From: Bacteroidota bacterium
Lineage (GTDB): Bacteria > Bacteroidota > Bacteroidia > Cytophagales > Cytophagaceae
Length of the DNA: 64,000 nt
Assembly (NCBI GenBank): GCA_023458555.1
Contig: JAEWYS010000016.1
Span: forward strand, 124,001-188,000
Direction of reading: 5' to 3'
Position 1 is the first letter of the stretch, and each line of letters opens with the position of its first letter. Below the pieces are notes generated by a model, which was not told the DNA's origin, did no database searches, and saw only the letters and a program-made list of their open reading frames with translations. The position numbers and the translations under genes were made by a program. Shown here in pieces: positions 47,071 through 55,440 of this stretch.

Positions 47071-48321
47071 TTACCGCTTCACTACTCTGACCTGCTTCTC
47101 CCCGGATCGGATCAGGTATACTCCGGCAGGCAGTTCTGCCATGGATATCTCTGAAACCTGCTGATAGCGTGCTACAGGTATGCCCTGTGCATTGAATACT
47201 TCTATCCGATCCATACGTGATTCGAAGCGTAGTATATCCATGACCGGATTGGGGTATGCCTGAATAGTCAAATCTGATGAGCCTTTATGATTGATTATGC
47301 CAGTTATTGGGTCAAGGTCATGGCGTAATATTCCATAATTCTGGTTTGTATTCTTGACATCCGCATAAACCTCACCATATGCATATAGCTTATTGTCAGT
47401 AAAGAATAGCCCATTAAGAAAAAGAGTATCAGTAATTGGAACAACCTTGTTGATTAATTCCCAATTGTCGCCATCTGGAGATTTATATACTTGACCAGCG
47501 TTGGCCGTTGACATAGCGTACATTGCATCATTTGTTGTTGTCATGAAGATATAGGAGTGTCCTATAGAGTATTTAAATGTCCAGTTGTTGTTATCCCATA
47601 TGGCCAAGTCGAAGACATCATAATTGATAAAGAACTCATCTGAAGAAACGAATAGTTTATTGTTAAAGCTTTTGATATTTTTATAATTAGGTCTACCATC
47701 ATAAGACGATCCTGTAGAAACAGGTCTCCATGCGGTTCCGTCCCATCGGGCGATATTGTTTGCATCCTGACCGCCTGCCTTATTAAATCTTCCTATGACA
47801 AATAGTTCGGAATTATGAACTTCCATTTTATTGCCCACTCCGTTGAGACCACTGTCAACATCGCTCCATTCGTTTCCGTTCCATTTGGCAATATTGGATA
47901 CAGAAACGTCACCCGCTGTAATAATAGAACCTGTAACATACAATTCGTTATTGTATTCTATAAAGAAATTGGCTTGCGGAGATACGCCTGTTCCGAGCGG
48001 GTGCCAGCTTACACCATCCCAGCGAGCTATGCCGTTGATCGTATGACCGTCAACCTGAGTGAATGCTCCTGCCGCGTATAATTCGTTGTTGAAAATACCT
48101 AAATGGAAGACTCTTGAGTTGAATCTGCCAATTACATCAAAGCGGTTTCCGTCATACCACATAACAGCGTTGGAAGTCCCGATGTATATTTCGCCATGTA
48201 GTGAAGTAGCAGAATATACGGTTGCCTCTAATCGGTCGTCAAGTGGCTCCCAGGTCTGTCCATGAGAATACCTGACCTGGACTAACAGAATAATCAGGAA
48301 GCAGAGCAATAGCTGTTTCAT
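47071..48321 (-). CDS. T9SS type A secreted protein with beta-propeller-like repeats
   Basis: The 416-residue protein has a signal peptide (MKQLLLCFLIILLVQVRYSHGQ). Repeats of about 45-50 residues each carry a pattern like NELYVTGSI...VSNIAKWNGNEWSDVDSGL, LFVIGRFNKAGGQDANNIARWDGTAWRPV and IARWDGVSWHPLGTG. These suggest a Kelch/galactose-oxidase-like propeller. The C-terminus is a type A sorting domain (LTIQAYPNPVMDILRFES ... ELPAGVYLIRSGEKQVRVVKR), so it is a T9SS substrate. The ligand or activity is unknown. Confidence 0.82.
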   Translation of the reverse strand: MKQLLLCFLIILLVQVRYSHGQTWEPLDDRLEATVYSATSLHGEIYIGTSNAVMWYDGNRFDVIGRFNSRVFHLGIFNNELYAAGAFTQVDGHTINGIARWDGVSWHPLGTGVSPQANFFIEYNNELYVTGSIITAGDVSVSNIAKWNGNEWSDVDSGLNGVGNKMEVHNSELFVIGRFNKAGGQDANNIARWDGTAWRPVSTGSSYDGRPNYKNIKSFNNKLFVSSDEFFINYDVFDLAIWDNNNWTFKYSIGHSYIFMTTTNDAMYAMSTANAGQVYKSPDGDNWELINKVVPITDTLFLNGLFFTDNKLYAYGEVYADVKNTNQNYGILRHDLDPITGIINHKGSSDLTIQAYPNPVMDILRFESRMDRIEVFNAQGIPVARYQQVSEISMAELPAGVYLIRSGEKQVRVVKR

Positions 48322-48403
48322 GTGTTGGTTAATGAGTTTAATATTTACAGTTTGTAATCCTGTATATAGGTAAAGTTAAAAAAGAATGTGTTAGAATAAA
48401 CTA

Positions 48404-48442
48404 AAAAAGCCACTCTGATACGCAATACCAGAATGGCTTTTT
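48404..48442 (-). terminator. Terminator of lysA
   Basis: The arms aaaaagccactctg and cagaatggcttttt pair at 13 of 14 positions, with T residues on the minus strand after the stop at 48459. Confidence 0.75.
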
Positions 48443-48458
48443 ATGAATATAGAGTAAC

Positions 48459-49763
48459 TCAGATCTCCAGCGCTCTTTTTGTATTGAGTCTGGTCAGATC
48501 ATCCAGTGTTTCTCTTTCCCGGATTACATAGGCAGTGTCTTTGTCGACCATTACCTCGGCCGGTTTGAGTGTGGCGTTGTAGTTGCTGGCCATGACCATA
48601 CCGTAGGCGCCTGCGGTAAATATGGCAATCAGATCCCCTTTTCGCGCCGGTGGCAAGTAGCGGTCTCTGGCCAGGTAGTCGCTGGATTCGCAAATTGGTC
48701 CTACCACATCGTACTTAATAAGATCATCAGCCGAGTGACCGATGTTTCTGCCTTCGTTTACATAGTGTTTTCTGTCAACCGGCCACATGAAGTGACTGGC
48801 TTCATACAGCGCGGGCCGGATCAGGTGGTGCATACCTGTGTCCACAATCGCAAATTTCTTGTCTCCGTTGTCCTTGATGTAGACAACTTTGGTGACAAGA
48901 ATACCCGCATTGCCGGTAATGGTCCTGCCGGGCTCCATAATGACCTGCATACCTTTGTCCGCACGTGGCTTGAGCAATGGGACAATCACGGAAGCAAACT
49001 CCTCAAACGAAGAAGATTTGCCTTTTTCATAGTCTGCGGAGTATCCGCCACCAATATCAAAAATATCAATCGTATGGCCTCTTTTTTCAAGTTCGGTAAT
49101 CAGGGCCAGAATCTTTTTTATCGCGATTTCATATGGCTGAGGACTGTATATCGGGGAGCCGATATGAATATGTATTCCTGAAAGGCTCACATTGGGATCT
49201 TTGCCATAGGTTTCAAAGAACTCAATCGCCCGGTCTATATCCACACCAAACTTGCTTCCTTTATAACCGGTTTTGGTTTTGTCGTGTGTTTTTTCATCGA
49301 CCACGTCCGGAGTTACGCGAAGAGCGACTTTAATACGCTTGCCTTTTTGTCCGGCCAGGCGTGAGATGTTTTCAAATTCCGCTTCGCTTTCCACATTGAA
49401 AATACCGATCTCCTGGTCCAGCGCATAGGAAATCTCTTCGTCCGTTTTGCCAATACCTGCAAATACGATTTTTTCGGAAGGCGTGCCTGCTTTGCGGGCC
49501 AGATAAATCTCTCCGCCGCTCACCGTGTCGATGCCTGAGCCAAGTTGCACAAGCTCGGAAATGATCTCGGTATTATTACAGTTCTTGATCGAAAAGCAGA
49601 TGAGCGGATTCAATGCCGAAAAAGCGGAATACAGCTTCTGATAATGTTCCCTCACTGTATTGACACTGTATATATAGCATGGACTACCCACTCGCTTCAC
49701 AATATCTTCTACCGGTATATTTTCACAATAAAGCGTATTATCAACATAGTTGAAGTAATCCAT
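48459..49763 (-). CDS. lysA: Diaminopimelate decarboxylase
   Basis: This enzyme converts meso-diaminopimelate to L-lysine with PLP, the last step of lysine biosynthesis in the cytoplasm. The 434-residue protein is a fold III PLP enzyme: Lys60 in FSIKNCNN should form the Schiff base, GSGIDTVSGGE and SGIHIHIGSPI line the barrel, FDIGGGYSADY is the phosphate-binding glycine loop, and VIMEPGRTITGNAG plus GPICESSD (active-site Cys from the partner subunit) complete the signature. It appears monocistronic, with its own terminator. Confidence 0.94.
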   Translation of the reverse strand: MDYFNYVDNTLYCENIPVEDIVKRVGSPCYIYSVNTVREHYQKLYSAFSALNPLICFSIKNCNNTEIISELVQLGSGIDTVSGGEIYLARKAGTPSEKIVFAGIGKTDEEISYALDQEIGIFNVESEAEFENISRLAGQKGKRIKVALRVTPDVVDEKTHDKTKTGYKGSKFGVDIDRAIEFFETYGKDPNVSLSGIHIHIGSPIYSPQPYEIAIKKILALITELEKRGHTIDIFDIGGGYSADYEKGKSSSFEEFASVIVPLLKPRADKGMQVIMEPGRTITGNAGILVTKVVYIKDNGDKKFAIVDTGMHHLIRPALYEASHFMWPVDRKHYVNEGRNIGHSADDLIKYDVVGPICESSDYLARDRYLPPARKGDLIAIFTAGAYGMVMASNYNATLKPAEVMVDKDTAYVIRERETLDDLTRLNTKRALEI

Positions 49764-50215
49764 TGATGTCTTATTTATAGCGTGATACGATCGTATTTAT
49801 TTGGTGTTCGGCAATAGCTCTGCAGATCGAAGCAAAACAGTATTGGAACCTGTTTGGCAGATACCTGAGCAGAATCGTATTTCTTCAATATTCTGTTAAA
49901 GAAATAAACAGTGCTGTGAACCGATAACCAGCGCAAAAGTAGAGGGAAAATACAAGAAAAACAAGAGAGGATCCGGGTGCCGGATAGTACGGATACAACT
50001 TAGATTGTATTCGCAACTTCCTGAAATCAGCTCGAATATACGGGCTTTATGGACTTGTTCAGTCCGAAAGAAAATCTGTCGGGTATATATGGCCGGATAC
50101 AACGTGTCCGGGATAATCGTGGCAACATTGTGCCACGATCGGGAAATAAACAGAACAACCCTTTTCAGAAAAAAATCAACTAAAAGTTTGTAATAATAAA
50201 AAAACAATCTACTTT
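49764..50215. other. Intergenic region upstream of lysA; one hairpin, no confident gene
   Basis: The region must hold the lysA promoter on the minus strand, but I see no convincing consensus. A 9-bp perfect stem (ATCGTGGCA / TGCCACGAT, loop acattg) lies at 50116-50139 without a T run. A 103-codon minus-strand ORF at 49896-50207 has no protein-like features and I do not call it. Confidence 0.45.
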
Positions 50216-50238
50216 TACTCTATAGAATTTATAGAGTA
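50216..50238 (+). promoter_or_regulatory. Palindromic operator-like site of the SusC operon
   Basis: The arms tactctata and tatagagta (perfect 9-bp inverted repeat) flank gaatt. The TATAGA core is shared with the sites at 38417, 38466 and 63454. It sits about 48 bases before the predicted start of transcription, given the -7-like AATATTTG at 50261-50268 (one mismatch to TANNTTTG). Confidence 0.5.
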
Positions 50239-50336
50239 ATTAAAATAATGTCAGAAGCTCAATATTTGTACCCGGTTTTAGTCTTCCGCCAGCATATTGC
50301 CGGACAAATGTTGCTTCATAAAAGTGCAAGAGGATG

Positions 50337-50431
50337 TCAACTAACGTCTTCCGGTCTGTCGGCCAGTCCTGATTGTATTGGTGGTTCATGCTGTCAGGAT
50401 GTCTCTTTTGGAGAGAGGGAGACTTAGTTGA
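50337..50431 (+). ncRNA. Predicted structured leader RNA (multi-stem), unknown class
   Basis: A closing stem TCAACTAA (50337-50344) / TTAGTTGA (50424-50431) encloses three shorter stems: CCG/CGG (50351-50362), TCCTGA/TCAGGA (50367-50399) and GTCTC/GAGAC (50401-50423). The last abuts the closing stem, as in a multi-way junction. It follows the predicted promoter and precedes the tRNA-Cys. I do not recognise a known riboswitch; the fold is read by eye. Confidence 0.35.
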
Positions 50432-50455
50432 TTCACTGAGTTTCGGAATACAGAG

Positions 50456-50527
50456 GGTCCCGTGGCCGAGTGGCTAGGCAGGGGTCTGCAAAACCTTTCA
50501 CGGTGGTTCGAATCCACCCGGAGACCT
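50456..50527 (+). tRNA. tRNA-Cys(GCA), structurally aberrant
   Basis: The cloverleaf is clear: D-stem GCC/GGC, anticodon loop CTGCAAA with anticodon GCA (50488-50490), 4-base variable loop, T-stem GGTGG/CCACC with TTCGAAT loop, and discriminator T. Two defects are visible. The acceptor arm GGTCCCG faces CGG-A-GACC, with an extra A at 50522 that must bulge. The anticodon stem has two G-U pairs at its outer end (G81-U97 and G82-U96 in local numbering 504xx). No CCA is encoded. It lies inside the apparent 5' leader of the SusC operon, so it may be a degenerate copy or a regulatory tRNA-like element. Confidence 0.75.
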
Positions 50528-50630
50528 CAAACTTAATATATTAATTGTCAGAACCTAATTGTTAAACCTAAAATCCATTTATGAAATGAAGCGTACTACT
50601 ACCAGTTTCCGTGAAAAGAAAAGACAGTAT

Positions 50631-50678
50631 ATGTTGACCGGTTACGGCACCGTCTGTATATGTTGTATTTTTTGCTAA
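50631..50678 (+). CDS. Cysteine-rich leader peptide (15 aa) of the SusC operon
   Basis: This mini-ORF encodes MLTGYGTVCICCIFC, four Cys in the last seven residues and one as the last sense codon. The same frame is open from an ATG at 50586, which would give 30 residues, but the 15-codon version matches the length of the leaders at 38496 and 63651. A perfect 8-bp hairpin follows at 50783 before the SusC start. I infer ribosome stalling at Cys codons when charged tRNA-Cys is scarce. Confidence 0.5.
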   Translation: MLTGYGTVCICCIFC

Positions 50679-50782
50679 AATTGTCAGTGGCAACAGTTGA
50701 TTCTAAGGTTATACTTACCACAGACAGACAATGAACCCGGTCTGCACGCAACTATATATTCTGCTGATTTTCCATCCTCTTG

Positions 50783-50814
50783 ATCACCGGTTTTGTATAT
50801 AACTCTCCGGTGAT
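50783..50814 (+). promoter_or_regulatory. Hairpin between the Cys leader peptide and susC
   Basis: ATCACCGG (50783-50790) and CCGGTGAT (50807-50814) form a perfect 8-bp stem with a 16-base AT-rich loop. No T run follows. It lies 39 bases before the susC-like ATG and could form part of an attenuation switch. Confidence 0.45.
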
Positions 50815-50853
50815 ATCTCTAATCGTTTAAGGTTTTATTCTTATAAAATAATC

Positions 50854-53800
50854 ATGGAAAAAAATGCCATTGAGGGATGGGAACATGTCCTTCATTATCC
50901 TGTTAACAACTTATTTTCCCGGCTCAGTCGTATCGCTTCCGGCACCCACCGGATGCGGAATATAGTCTTTCTGCTGATTTTCGGGGCTGTGTCCTTTACC
51001 GCATTGGGGCAGCAGGATCCCGGGCAGAGCTCGGTTATAGAAGGCTTTGTCAGAGATTCGGTATCGGGTGAAGCGCTTGCCGGAGCGATTATTCGTATCG
51101 AGGGTTCAGAAGAGGGGGCTTCTGCGGATGATAATGGATGGTATCAAATTGAAACAAGCCAGCCTTTTCCACTTGTGCTTATTGTTTCATATGGAGGCCA
51201 TCACCCACTCAGGGTGAGACTGACCGGACCTTCTTCCGAGCCTTTGAATATCGCCTATTCGACTACTGTTGATCTGGATCAGAAAATAGTAGTGGTAGGT
51301 TACGGCACGCGTAAACAAAAAGATCTGATCGGAGCAGTTTCCCAGATCAATCCTCAGGAGACCAATGATATCCCTGTGTCCAGTTTCGACGCGCAGATCC
51401 AGGGAAGGGCTCCGGGTGTTCAAGTCAATACCTTTTCCGGATTACCGGGAGAAGGTGTCCGGGTCATAGTCCGGGGAACAGCCTCTATCAATGCAGGTAA
51501 TGATCCCTTATATGTGATTGACGGAGTTTTTGTCAATAATAACTCTCTGTCAACAATTAATCTTGGTGGTAAAAGAACATCTCCTCTTGCTGACATTAAT
51601 CCTGCGGATATTGAAAGTATCGAAGTACTGAAAGATGCCAGCGCGATTGCCATATATGGTTCACGCGGAGCCAATGGGGTTATTCTGGTCACAACAAAGC
51701 GAGGTAATTATAATGCTACGAAGCCTAAAATTTCTTTCAATGCTTCGTATGGCTGGCAAAGAGCTGATCCCGATCGTCTCTGGAAGCTGACTACCGGTCC
51801 GCAGCATGCTGAACTTGTCAATGAACAATGGATAAACTCAGGACTGGACAATCCGGCATTGAATCAGAACTATGAGAACAGGCCGTTCAGACCGGTAGAT
51901 GAAGTAATCAACGGGGTAGCGGGTAGGGGTAATCCTGAAGATCAGGAGACCTATGACAGGCTGGGCAGGGTGTTGCGTACCGCGACGGTTCAAAACTATG
52001 ACCTGAACATCAGCGGTGGTTCTAAAAATACACGTTATTTTCTGAGTGCGGGGTACACAGACCAGGAGGGTATTTTGCGTCCGATGAAGTTTGAAAGAGG
52101 GAGTTTCCGTTTCAACTTTGATACGAAGCTCCGCGAAAATATCACATTCGGTTCTGTCAATGGCCTTTACCGGTCATTTCGCCAGCAGGTAAGAGGCGGA
52201 GCCGGGCAGGAAGGCGGTCATCTGCTTGCCGCATTGCATGCACCAACATACCAGCCTATTTACAATGAGGATGGTACCTATGCCCGCCCGTCGCTGTATG
52301 AAAATATTGATATTCTCACCAATACGGATCTTTTTGATATCAATACCACCAGTCTGCGCTATGTGGGAAGCCAGTATCTGGAAGCTGAGTTGTGGAAAGA
52401 TTTAAAGTTCAGAACATCGGTAGGTTTTGATTACAACAACTATGTCGAAAGAGAGTTTTTCAGTGACAAAACCATTATAGGCGGAGTTCAGAACAAAGGA
52501 GGATATAAAGGTGAAGGTATTACCAGCCTGCTGGTTTTCCAGAACGAACAGCTTCTGTCCTATAGGAAAACCATTGGTTCGCAACATCATCTGAATGCCA
52601 TACTTGGTAATAGTATTCAGTCGATCGGGTATCGTAGTCTGTCTGCCCGGGGTAATGGATTTCCCAACAACCAGTATCAGCAGATCAGCAGCGCTTCCAT
52701 ACGTACAGCCAGTCAGAGCCGCTCTGAGTCCAGACTTGCGTCCTTCTTCGGAAGGGTGAATTATGATTTCAATGAAAAGTATTTTCTGGAGCTGGCTCTG
52801 AGAGCAGATGGCTCGTCAAAATTTAGCAAAGAAAACCGCTGGGGATATTTCCCGGCTGTGGGCGCTGCCTGGAGATTGAAGCGTGAGACGCTGTTCAGTG
52901 ACCTGTATTTCCTTTCTGACCTGAAGCTTCGCGCCAGTGTAGGACAATCCGGAAACCAGAACAATATCGGTGACTACGCTGCTATGGGATTGTGGGCAGG
53001 AAATGCCGCCTATCCGGACAATGAAAGCAGCGGACCAAGCCCGGGTACAGCTCCTTCGCAGCTGGCCAATCCGGATCTCAGATGGGAAACGACCACTACC
53101 TACAATGCGGGTATTGATGCAGGATTCTTTAACAATCGGGTCCTTGTCGATTTCAATGTTTACTACAAATACACCAAAGATGTGCTGCTTTCATTGCCGG
53201 TGCCTCAGTCAACGGGGTATGCATCCATTCTGGCCAATGAGGGAGAAATCAGCAACCGGGGTGTGGAACTTGGTCTTTTCACTACCAACGTAAAGAGATC
53301 AGACTTTAAATGGACGACCGCGTTCAATTTCGCACGGAACAAGAGCCGTGCGGAAAAGCTTGTTACTCCGCTCACCTTCGAAGCAAGAGAATACATCCGT
53401 ACGGAGCAGGGGCAGGAGCTGCAAAGCTTCTGGCTGTACAATCAGCTGTATGTCGATCCGCAGACCGGAGCCGCGGTCATCGAGGATGTGAATAATGATG
53501 GCAGGATTAATGCGCAGGACCGCCAGCTGATGGGTACACTGCTTCCGAAGTTTTTTGGTGGTATCACCAATACATTCAGTTACAAAAACGTTGATCTTGG
53601 TGTTTTCTTCAGTTATCAGTACGGAAATAAGGTCTTTAACTTTAACCGTTACATTCTTGAGGGAGGAGGTACCCGGGACGGTTCCCGCTCTATGCTTGCC
53701 AGTCAATATGAAGACCGCTGGACTACTCCAGGACAGAATACCGATACTCCCAAAGTAACCAGTGTCGGTAACAACTACAACCTGGAGCAAAACAGCCGCT

Positions 53801-54054
53801 ATTTGGAAGACGGATCATTTATCCGTCTTAAATCCCTGACACTGGGCTATACGCTGCCGCAGCGACTTACTTCCCGTTTCAAAATCGACAAGATGCGGGT
53901 ATTCGTGCAGGGCACAAACTTGTGGATACTTACAAAATACACCGGGCCGGATCCTGAATCGTCCGGAAGCTCCACACCAAATCAGCAGGGGCTTGACACG
54001 GCTACGCCACCTCAGCCTCAGGGGGTTCAGTTTGGTCTTAATCTTCAATTCTAA
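50854..54054 (+). CDS. SusC/RagA family TonB-linked outer-membrane transporter
   Basis: The product has about 1066 residues. An atypical 33-residue N-terminal extension precedes MRNIVFLLIFGAVSFTALGQQ, a good signal peptide from an ATG at 50953, which may be the real start. A CarboxypepD_reg-like domain (VIEGFVRDSVSGEALAGAIIRIEGSEEG) is followed by the SusC signature VVVGYGTRKQKDLIGAVSQI and the plug (LQGRAPGVQV-type IQGRAPGVQVNTFSGLPGEG; DIESIEVLKDASAIAIYGSRGANGVILVTTKRG). The barrel ends ...PQGVQFGLNLQF. It imports a substrate with the SusD lipoprotein encoded 11 bases downstream. The substrate is unknown; operon context suggests an organosulfur compound rather than a glycan. Confidence 0.92.
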   Translation: MEKNAIEGWEHVLHYPVNNLFSRLSRIASGTHRMRNIVFLLIFGAVSFTALGQQDPGQSSVIEGFVRDSVSGEALAGAIIRIEGSEEGASADDNGWYQIETSQPFPLVLIVSYGGHHPLRVRLTGPSSEPLNIAYSTTVDLDQKIVVVGYGTRKQKDLIGAVSQINPQETNDIPVSSFDAQIQGRAPGVQVNTFSGLPGEGVRVIVRGTASINAGNDPLYVIDGVFVNNNSLSTINLGGKRTSPLADINPADIESIEVLKDASAIAIYGSRGANGVILVTTKRGNYNATKPKISFNASYGWQRADPDRLWKLTTGPQHAELVNEQWINSGLDNPALNQNYENRPFRPVDEVINGVAGRGNPEDQETYDRLGRVLRTATVQNYDLNISGGSKNTRYFLSAGYTDQEGILRPMKFERGSFRFNFDTKLRENITFGSVNGLYRSFRQQVRGGAGQEGGHLLAALHAPTYQPIYNEDGTYARPSLYENIDILTNTDLFDINTTSLRYVGSQYLEAELWKDLKFRTSVGFDYNNYVEREFFSDKTIIGGVQNKGGYKGEGITSLLVFQNEQLLSYRKTIGSQHHLNAILGNSIQSIGYRSLSARGNGFPNNQYQQISSASIRTASQSRSESRLASFFGRVNYDFNEKYFLELALRADGSSKFSKENRWGYFPAVGAAWRLKRETLFSDLYFLSDLKLRASVGQSGNQNNIGDYAAMGLWAGNAAYPDNESSGPSPGTAPSQLANPDLRWETTTTYNAGIDAGFFNNRVLVDFNVYYKYTKDVLLSLPVPQSTGYASILANEGEISNRGVELGLFTTNVKRSDFKWTTAFNFARNKSRAEKLVTPLTFEAREYIRTEQGQELQSFWLYNQLYVDPQTGAAVIEDVNNDGRINAQDRQLMGTLLPKFFGGITNTFSYKNVDLGVFFSYQYGNKVFNFNRYILEGGGTRDGSRSMLASQYEDRWTTPGQNTDTPKVTSVGNNYNLEQNSRYLEDGSFIRLKSLTLGYTLPQRLTSRFKIDKMRVFVQGTNLWILTKYTGPDPESSGSSTPNQQGLDTATPPQPQGVQFGLNLQF

Positions 54055-54065
54055 TCGTATCTGTC

Positions 54066-55370
54066 ATGAAAAGAATAGCACTATCAATTATAATATTACT
54101 TACTCTTCCGCTGATCTCATGCAAAAAGTATCTGGAAGTAGAACCCTATGATACAGCTTCTGATCTGAATCCTATCTCGGACAGAGGGTCCGCTGAATCA
54201 GCGGTCAGAGGTATATACCGGGGGCTGGCCACGCTGAATTACGGTCAGAGCTTCCAGAAAACCATCCTGCTGTCTGGCGGAGACTTTGTTTCCAAAAACA
54301 ATGCGCAGACCGATCTTAATATTATCAACTACGATCTGCGTTCCGATCTGGGCTTTCTGGAAGTTTTCTGGGGTAGCTTTTATTCAACGATTAACAGAGC
54401 CAACCATGTGATCGAAAAGGTCCCGGGCATCAATGATCCGGCTTTTTCCGGAGCATTGAAGAATCAGCTCTTGGGAGAAGCTTATTTTCTCAGGGCGTAC
54501 TCATACTTCGATCTGGTAAGAGTATTTGGCGGAGTACAGATTTTTCTGGCACCCACACGTGTGGTCAATGATAAGCTCCATGTTGCCAAAAGCACTCCTG
54601 AGGAAGTTTACGAGCAGATATTCAGTGACCTGCGTCAGGCGGAAGCTCTGCTTCCTGCTGCGGTGATACGAAACAGAGCCACCATCCATACGGTTCATGC
54701 ACTGAAGTCGAGAATTTACCTTTATCTCAACCGCTTTGAGGAGGCCGAAAAGGAAGCGGATGCTGTGTTGTCCAATTCTGCATACCGCCTGATCAAGCCA
54801 TTTGCACTGGCAGGCGGGACTTCGGAGTCCATATTGGAAGTACATTTCAGCGCCAATGATCTCAATCCGGGTTTTACACTCTGGACCGGTAACAATCGCC
54901 AGCTTGAGCCAAAGCCCGAATTGCACAATCTGCTTCATAATCCTGATATTGGTGGAGGCAGAAAGATTCTTTCAGCAGTTCAGGCGGGAGGTTTTTATGG
55001 TAAAATTTTCCCGACCAATGCGTCTCCCAACTATCTGATTCGTACCGCGGAAATATATCTTATCAGAGCCGAGGCCAGAGCTAAGAAGACTGCTTCTGAT
55101 CTCAGCGGGGCCCTGGCAGATCTGAACGCGATAAGAGACAGAGCCAGTGTTCCGGTCGCTGACTGGACCGACAAGGAAGACATAATTCTGGCAATTGAAG
55201 ATGAGCGGAGAGTCGAGCTTGCCTTCGAACCGCACCGCTGGTTTGATCTTGTTCGCACAGATCGGGCCCGCACGGTACTAAGTATAACAGACAGGAATAA
55301 ATACATTTTTCCTATTCCGCTTACAGAGATACGGGTCAATCCGGCACTTAAGCAGAATACCGGATATTAG
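54066..55370 (+). CDS. SusD/RagB family substrate-binding lipoprotein
   Basis: The 434-residue protein has a lipobox PLISC (Cys19). The SusD opening (KKYLEVEPYDTASDLNPISDRGSAESAVRGIYRGL) is followed by TPR-like helices (INRANHVIEKVPGI; LLGEAYFLRAYSYFDLVRVFGGVQIFL), and the C-terminal RagB motif reads LAFEPHRWFDLVRTDRA. It caps the SusC barrel on the cell surface. At 434 residues it is shorter than most glycan-binding SusD proteins (about 500-600), consistent with a small ligand. It is in one operon with the SusC gene. Confidence 0.92.
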   Translation: MKRIALSIIILLTLPLISCKKYLEVEPYDTASDLNPISDRGSAESAVRGIYRGLATLNYGQSFQKTILLSGGDFVSKNNAQTDLNIINYDLRSDLGFLEVFWGSFYSTINRANHVIEKVPGINDPAFSGALKNQLLGEAYFLRAYSYFDLVRVFGGVQIFLAPTRVVNDKLHVAKSTPEEVYEQIFSDLRQAEALLPAAVIRNRATIHTVHALKSRIYLYLNRFEEAEKEADAVLSNSAYRLIKPFALAGGTSESILEVHFSANDLNPGFTLWTGNNRQLEPKPELHNLLHNPDIGGGRKILSAVQAGGFYGKIFPTNASPNYLIRTAEIYLIRAEARAKKTASDLSGALADLNAIRDRASVPVADWTDKEDIILAIEDERRVELAFEPHRWFDLVRTDRARTVLSITDRNKYIFPIPLTEIRVNPALKQNTGY

Positions 55371-55440
55371 AAAACATCGGTCATCAGCAAGTATGGCTTT
55401 TGACTTTTAATAAGATTTTCAATGCTCTATTTGATAAATT

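Noticed and set aside
49896..50207. 103-codon minus-strand ORF upstream of lysA
   Set aside because: No signal peptide, domain or coherent composition. It runs across the intergenic hairpin and into the leader region of the SusC operon, so it is probably chance.
50456..50527. tRNA-Cys as an integration (att) site for a mobile element
   Set aside because: I found no repeat of the tRNA 3' end downstream and no integrase gene in the window.
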